Part shown: positions 63,590 to 64,000 of the stretch, piece by piece
Numbering within the stretch: the stretch's first letter is position 1
How the letters are laid out: each line of letters starts with the position of its first letter
Assembly (NCBI GenBank): GCA_032716605.1
Contig: CM064569.1
Coordinates: forward strand, 9,861,180 to 9,925,179
DNA: 64,000 bases
DNA from: Paralithodes platypus
Taxonomy: Eukaryota > Arthropoda > Malacostraca > Decapoda > Lithodidae
Direction: 5' to 3'
The notes under the pieces: generated by a model
The model's database searches: none
Told to the model about the DNA's origin: nothing
What the model saw: only the letters and a program-made list of their open reading frames with translations
Position numbers and translations under genes: made by a program

Positions 63590-64000
63590 GGAGGACTATC
63601 TTCAATAATTCCCTTTAGCTACCATATATCCTTCCCAAGCTTCATTATAAGGCTACGGACAATCTTCAATAAGTCCCTTTAGCTACCATATATCCTTCCC
63701 AAGCTTCATTATAAGGCTACGGACTATCTTCAATAAGTACATTTAGCTACCATATATCCTTCCCAAGCTTCATTATAAGGCTACGGACTATCTTCAATAA
63801 GTACCTTTAAGCTACCATATATCCTTCCCACGATTCATTATAAGGATACGGACTATCTTCAATAAGTCCCTTTAGCTACCATATATCCTTCCCAAGCTTC
63901 ATTATAAGGCTACGGACTATCTTCAATAAGTCCCTTTAGCTACCATATATCCTTCCCAAGCTTCATTATAAGGCTACGGACTATCTTCAATAAGCCCTTT
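63590..64000. repeat. 64-bp tandem repeat, more than 6 copies, runs off the end
   Basis: The unit is CTACGGACTATCTTCAATAA plus GTCCCTTTAGCTACCATATA and TCCTTCCCAAGCTTCATTAT AAGG. Copies differ at few positions, and the array continues past the window. Confidence 0.95.

Overview
The window is a stretch of animal chromosome made almost entirely of transposable elements. I see no complete ordinary host gene. The content (CR1-type LINEs with 8-bp tails, Ty3/Gypsy and BEL/Pao LTR elements, a DIRS-like tyrosine recombinase relic, tRNA-derived SINEs, many TTAA- or TA-flanked MITEs, long TA and CT microsatellites) fits an invertebrate. A TCAGTC initiator 32 bp downstream of a TATA box in one LTR points to an arthropod. 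A decapod crustacean is my guess, with low confidence.

Layout. 1-16.3 kb: a 0.56-kb inverted repeat (3-561 and 15706-16294) bounds MITEs, tandem arrays, CR1 fragments and an unrecognised broken coding region (11209-12235). 16.4-20.4 kb: a nearly full-length CR1 LINE on the minus strand, with an ORF1 esterase and a 993-residue endonuclease-reverse transcriptase. 20.7-28.0 kb: Gypsy-A, a plus-strand Ty3/Gypsy element with two 1.5-1.6-kb LTRs and a decayed pol. 28.0-34 kb: CR1 3' ends, microsatellites and a 1.3-kb C-rich minisatellite. 34.1-39.9 kb: a 1.47-kb direct duplication flanking a fragment of a second family, Gypsy-B. 40-43.8 kb: MITEs, a CR1 fragment, microsatellites and one weak exon candidate. 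43.86-60.27 kb: a complete but defective minus-strand Gypsy-B insertion (GGGG target duplication, 1.8- and 2.3-kb LTRs). A young BEL/Pao element (49638-57661, ACAAC target duplication) sits inside its gag gene, and a 484-bp TTAA insertion sits in one of its LTRs. 60.3-64 kb: inverted repeats, a tyrosine recombinase relic, a 100-N gap, a SINE and a 64-bp tandem array that runs off the end.

The most interesting object is the BEL element. Its LTRs are nearly identical. It encodes a gag-pol with all enzymatic domains and, before gag, a separate 206-residue SGNH/GDSL-type hydrolase with an intact Ser-Asn-Asp-His set. A 52-54-bp leader block is duplicated so that one copy lies ahead of the hydrolase and the other ahead of gag. 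The CR1 element in the same window carries a different SGNH hydrolase as ORF1, so two unrelated retroelement classes here share this enzyme fold. Both Gypsy families also place integrase before reverse transcriptase, the reverse of the usual Ty3/Gypsy order. Gypsy-B occurs twice with the same internal rearrangement, which suggests a non-autonomous element moved by enzymes supplied from elsewhere.
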